Made by a program: the position numbers and the translations under genes. Below are positions 23,522-26,290 of a DNA stretch of 26,290 bases, piece after piece. The number at the start of each line of letters is the position of its first letter. Position 1 is the first letter of the stretch. Below the pieces are notes generated by a model. The model did no database searches. It was given only the letters and a program-made list of their open reading frames with translations, and was not told where the DNA came from. Source of the DNA: Peptococcaceae bacterium UBA4997. Its GTDB lineage: Bacteria > Bacillota > Dehalobacteriia > UBA4068 > UBA4997. Location of the stretch: contig DGYV01000025.1 of the NCBI GenBank assembly GCA_002398485.1, forward strand, positions 1-26,290. Direction: 5' to 3'.

Positions 23522-24955
23522 ATGAGAGACGATTTTGTTTTCAGTCTGCCGCCGCAATATTCCATGATAGCGGCAGGAGAAAAATATTATATATTAGGTA
23601 AAATGCCGCGCCGTCAAATGAATATAAGCGCAAGGCTTTATGCATTGCTGCAAAAGCTAATAAATGGACGGGATGAAATTGAATTAAGTAATAAAGATTG
23701 GCAAAACTTGTTTACCTTGGCGGCCAGGGGATATTTGAAAATCAATCGTTCTGAAAGAGAGCGGCAAAACTATCCTAAAGTATCGGTAATCATTCCCGTA
23801 AAGAACAGGCCGGAAGATTTAAAAGATTGTCTGAACTCTTTTAATAAACTGGATTGGCCAAAGGATGCTCTTGAAATAATAGTGGTTGATGACGGCTCAA
23901 CAGATGAGACCCCTCAAATAGCTGAAAATTTGGGTGCAATAGTTATAAAAAAAGAAAAATCTGAAGGCCCTGCGGCAGCCCGCAATTTGGGCGCAAAATC
24001 TGCAAGTGGTGAATACTTAGCTTTTATAGACAGTGATTGTACAGTAGATGCAGATTGGCTGCAAATCCTTATCCCTTGGGTGGAAAGCCCCACTATAGGT
24101 GCTGTAGGCGGTTTTGTGGCCAGCTATTTTACCGCAAGTGCTTTGGACAGATATGAAGAAGCTTCGTCATCTTTGAATATGGGTAAACGCTTGCTTTATG
24201 AAGGTAATACGGAAAGCAACTTTTATGTTCCAAGCTGTAACCTTGTAGTAAAAACCAAGGTTTTTCAGAAAGTCAAAGGTTTTAACCCTGCTATGCACTT
24301 GGGGGAGGATGTGGATTTTTGTTGGCGTATGCGTAGCTTTGGCTATGGATTGCTTTATGTTCCCGAAGGCAGGGCTTGGCATAAGCACAGGAATATTTTA
24401 GGGCAAATGCTGAAAAGACGTTTGCAATATGGTACTTCGGAGGCTGATTTATATGGTAGACATCAAGAAAAGAAAAAATTGTTTCCCGTGCCCTTAAGTT
24501 CGTTGGTTTGTTATATAGGTTGTACACTGGCTCTTCTTTCAACTGATTGGTGGTGGCTTTTATTATTGATTCCCGGATTTATATTGGATATTAATAGGAA
24601 GCTTAAATTATGTAGGTTGATTGGTGAAAAAATGGGCTATAAGGATTTGATTTATGCGACATTTCGGAATGTATTTGCCTTTTTTTACTATCTGAGTTTT
24701 CATATTATTCGCTATTATCTTTTATTTTTAGTAATTATAGCTATATTTTGGCATAATTTAATATTTTGGCTGATTTTAAGTTTATTGTTGGCAGTAGCTG
24801 TAGATTACAAATTAAGAAAACCGAAATTGAATTTCTTCTCTTTTTGCTATTTTTATTTGCTTGAGCAAATTTATTATCAAACAGGTGTTGCTATTGGTTG
24901 CTATAAGCATAAATATATTAAATGCTATGTAGTAAAGTGGCAATTGATAAAATAG
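23522..24955 (+). CDS. mftF: Mycofactocin glycosyltransferase MftF
   Basis: 477 aa. An N-terminal PqqD/recognition-like domain (1-75) precedes a GT2 domain: PKVSVIIPVKNRPEDL near 85-100, VVDDGSTDET (121-130), the DSD metal motif Asp170-Asp172, and LGEDVDFCWRMRSFG near 258. The C-terminal third is hydrophobic with several membrane segments (about 325-350 and 385-430). Known MftF proteins add glucose units to the cofactor. The N-terminal domain plus mft neighbours separate it from ordinary GT2 enzymes. CGGAGGCGATC stands before the ATG. The Lys/Trp-rich tail is typical of cytoplasmic-side anchoring. Confidence 0.93.
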   Translation: MRDDFVFSLPPQYSMIAAGEKYYILGKMPRRQMNISARLYALLQKLINGRDEIELSNKDWQNLFTLAARGYLKINRSERERQNYPKVSVIIPVKNRPEDLKDCLNSFNKLDWPKDALEIIVVDDGSTDETPQIAENLGAIVIKKEKSEGPAAARNLGAKSASGEYLAFIDSDCTVDADWLQILIPWVESPTIGAVGGFVASYFTASALDRYEEASSSLNMGKRLLYEGNTESNFYVPSCNLVVKTKVFQKVKGFNPAMHLGEDVDFCWRMRSFGYGLLYVPEGRAWHKHRNILGQMLKRRLQYGTSEADLYGRHQEKKKLFPVPLSSLVCYIGCTLALLSTDWWWLLLLIPGFILDINRKLKLCRLIGEKMGYKDLIYATFRNVFAFFYYLSFHIIRYYLLFLVIIAIFWHNLIFWLILSLLLAVAVDYKLRKPKLNFFSFCYFYLLEQIYYQTGVAIGCYKHKYIKCYVVKWQLIK

Positions 24956-25105
24956 CATACTTGAAAATAAGTTAGGGGGTGTTAAGGGGAGAGCTTGGAG
25001 AATATTTGGGAAAAATCTTTTAACTAAACAAGGCAAAAACAAAGCAGCTAAAAAAGTAATGAAGCAGCAAACTAAAAGAGAATGAATAAAAAGGAGGGAA
25101 AATTA
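24956..25105 (+). other. Spacer with a start-less basic reading frame between mftF and the symporter
   Basis: One frame is open from 24951 to a TGA at 25083-25085 and its last 31 codons read like a basic, helical tail (RIFGKNLLTKQGKNKAAKKV). No ATG, GTG or TTG begins it before codon 37 of that frame. In another frame a TTG at 24995 with GGGGAG just before gives only 10 codons. I cannot call a gene. No terminator hairpin is seen, so read-through from mftF into the symporter is possible. Confidence 0.3.
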
Positions 25106-26290
25106 ATGACGATATTGAGTTCGATATTATTTATAGCTTATTTGGTAGTATTGATTATCATGGGCTTAAAAATGAGCAAAGGCTTAGATTCCATGGAATC
25201 TTACTGGATGGCTAACCGCAGCCTTCCCGGCTGGCGAATCGGATTTTGTTTAGCCGCTTCTTGGTTCGGTCTTTCCAGTTTTACAGGTCAGGCAGGCTGG
25301 CTGTATAATGAAGGTTTGGGTGCATTATTTTATTTAGCAATACCCAACTTTGCAGCCATTTTCTTGATTGGTGTTGTATTTGTAAAACGTATTCGTAAAA
25401 TTCCTGCCATTTCCCAGCCGGAATTTTTGGAAATGCGCTACAGTGTAGCACTCCGTCCTTGGCTTGCTATTATAATTTTAGTTGCTTTTGCCGGTTACTC
25501 CGCAATGGAATTTATTGCATTGGAGTATGTATTTGAAGTATTTATGGGCTGGCCGGGTTGGTTAGGTGCTGTTGTTATTGTTGTTGTAACCTTGCTCTAT
25601 GTAAACCTGGGCGGTATGAACACCGTTGTATGGACAGAGGTTGTACAGTACGGTTTACTGTTCCTGGTTGGTGCTATTGTTGGTATTGGCGCGCTGGTCA
25701 AAGGTTCTGCTATGATCAATGCCGGTGAAGTAGCGGGTATTGCAGCAGGTACTTCTATTTTTTCTGTTCCTACTTTGGAAACAGGCAGTTGGTGGAACAT
25801 ACTTTCTGTAGGCTTAGGCGCCACAGTTATCCTTATTGTTGGTATGTGGCCCGGCTGGGCAACTGAACAAAGCCCTTGGCAGCGTATTTGGATGGCTAAG
25901 GATACTAAAAACGCATTCAAAGGTGCCATGTGGGGCAGTGGTATGAATGCTATAGTTTATATGTTTAGTATTTTTATGGCTGTAGGCGCTTGGGTTATTA
26001 TTGGCAGCCCAGCTGCACAAGCTGCAGACTTTAATCCTGAACTTATTGTTTATTTGTTGATGCAGCAAGTTTTGCCCGGGTGGCTGATTGCAATTGTTTT
26101 AGTTGGTTTTATGGCGGCTGCTATGAGTAATATTTCCAACTTTGCTACATCTTCAGCTTCTTCATTGGCTAAAGACTGGTATCAACGTTATCTGCGCCCT
26201 CATGCCAGTCAAAAAGAAATGGTTTGGGCCAGCCGTGTATGCATCCTTCTTACTTTGGCTTTAGGTGTATTTATGGGTATGGTAATGCCT
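25106..26290 (+). CDS. Sodium:solute symporter family transporter (3' truncated)
   Basis: 395 codons to the window edge with no stop. Hydrophobic helices alternate throughout: an N-terminal segment (MTILSSILFIAYLVVLIIMG), then YWMANRSLPGWRIGFCLAASWFGLSSFTGQAG, the typical first repeat of the SSS/LeuT-fold transporters, and GGMNTVVWTEVVQYGLLF near 168-185, a family hallmark. Members use a sodium gradient to import sugars, amino acids, choline-like compounds or organic acids; the substrate is not readable here. AAGGAGGG is 8 bases before the ATG. It follows mftF by 150 bases on the same strand and may import the substrate whose alcohol group the locus oxidises, which is inference. Confidence 0.88.
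   Translation, partial: MTILSSILFIAYLVVLIIMGLKMSKGLDSMESYWMANRSLPGWRIGFCLAASWFGLSSFTGQAGWLYNEGLGALFYLAIPNFAAIFLIGVVFVKRIRKIPAISQPEFLEMRYSVALRPWLAIIILVAFAGYSAMEFIALEYVFEVFMGWPGWLGAVVIVVVTLLYVNLGGMNTVVWTEVVQYGLLFLVGAIVGIGALVKGSAMINAGEVAGIAAGTSIFSVPTLETGSWWNILSVGLGATVILIVGMWPGWATEQSPWQRIWMAKDTKNAFKGAMWGSGMNAIVYMFSIFMAVGAWVIIGSPAAQAADFNPELIVYLLMQQVLPGWLIAIVLVGFMAAAMSNISNFATSSASSLAKDWYQRYLRPHASQKEMVWASRVCILLTLALGVFMGMVMP

Noticed and set aside
1..26290. CRISPR array, prophage or integrated element
   Set aside because: No regularly spaced repeats, integrase, phage structural genes or attachment-site duplication at the tRNAs could be seen.

Overview
The window reads as chromosome from a low-GC, Gram-positive-type bacterium (Bacillota), most plausibly an anaerobe of the Clostridia or Negativicutes. 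The signs are: dnaG followed by the primary sigma factor rpoD, the pdxS-pdxT type of vitamin B6 synthesis with a MocR/PdxR regulator, strong GGAGG-type ribosome binding sites with many TTG/GTG starts, an FprA-type flavodiiron protein, and genome-encoded CCA on every tRNA. The species cannot be fixed from sequence alone.

Layout. 1-5.4 kb is housekeeping: the 3' end of an FprA-like flavoprotein gene, a dGTPase-like HD hydrolase, dnaG, rpoD, then a tRNA operon with three near-identical tRNA-Asn genes and one CAT-anticodon tRNA, closed by a strong hairpin. 5.4-7.1 kb is a small accessory stretch: an orphan 61-aa gene, an IS3-like end remnant, and a patatin-like phospholipase on the minus strand whose Shine-Dalgarno lies in a hairpin. 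7.2-10.2 kb is pdxS-pdxT (minus) divergent from a pdxR-like gene, with three spaced TGG(C/T)AC repeats over overlapping promoters. 10.3-12.6 kb holds a phosphohexomutase and a sugar-nucleotidyltransferase.

12.6-26.3 kb is the highlight: a mycofactocin (MFT) locus. A divergent XRE-cupin regulator faces a zinc MDR alcohol dehydrogenase of the mycofactocin-associated nicotinoprotein type. Next comes a 31-codon mftA (C-terminus IDGICGVY, GTG start), a GC-rich hairpin, two FadH/OYE-family flavoproteins, EtfA, FixC, FixX, EtfB, then mftB, mftC (radical SAM/SPASM), mftF (glycosyltransferase) and a sodium:solute symporter cut by the window end. Short gaps and overlaps support one operon downstream of mftA.

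Working model (inference): the dehydrogenase passes alcohol-derived electrons through tightly bound NAD to the peptide-derived cofactor. The cofactor is made from MftA by MftB/MftC and glycosylated by MftF. It is then reoxidised through the OYE flavoproteins and the EtfAB/FixCX branch, to quinone or a low-potential acceptor. mftD, mftE and mftG, familiar from mycobacteria, are not in the window. The FixABCX/OYE module may therefore be the anaerobe's own reoxidation route, and the later maturation steps must be encoded elsewhere or be different.
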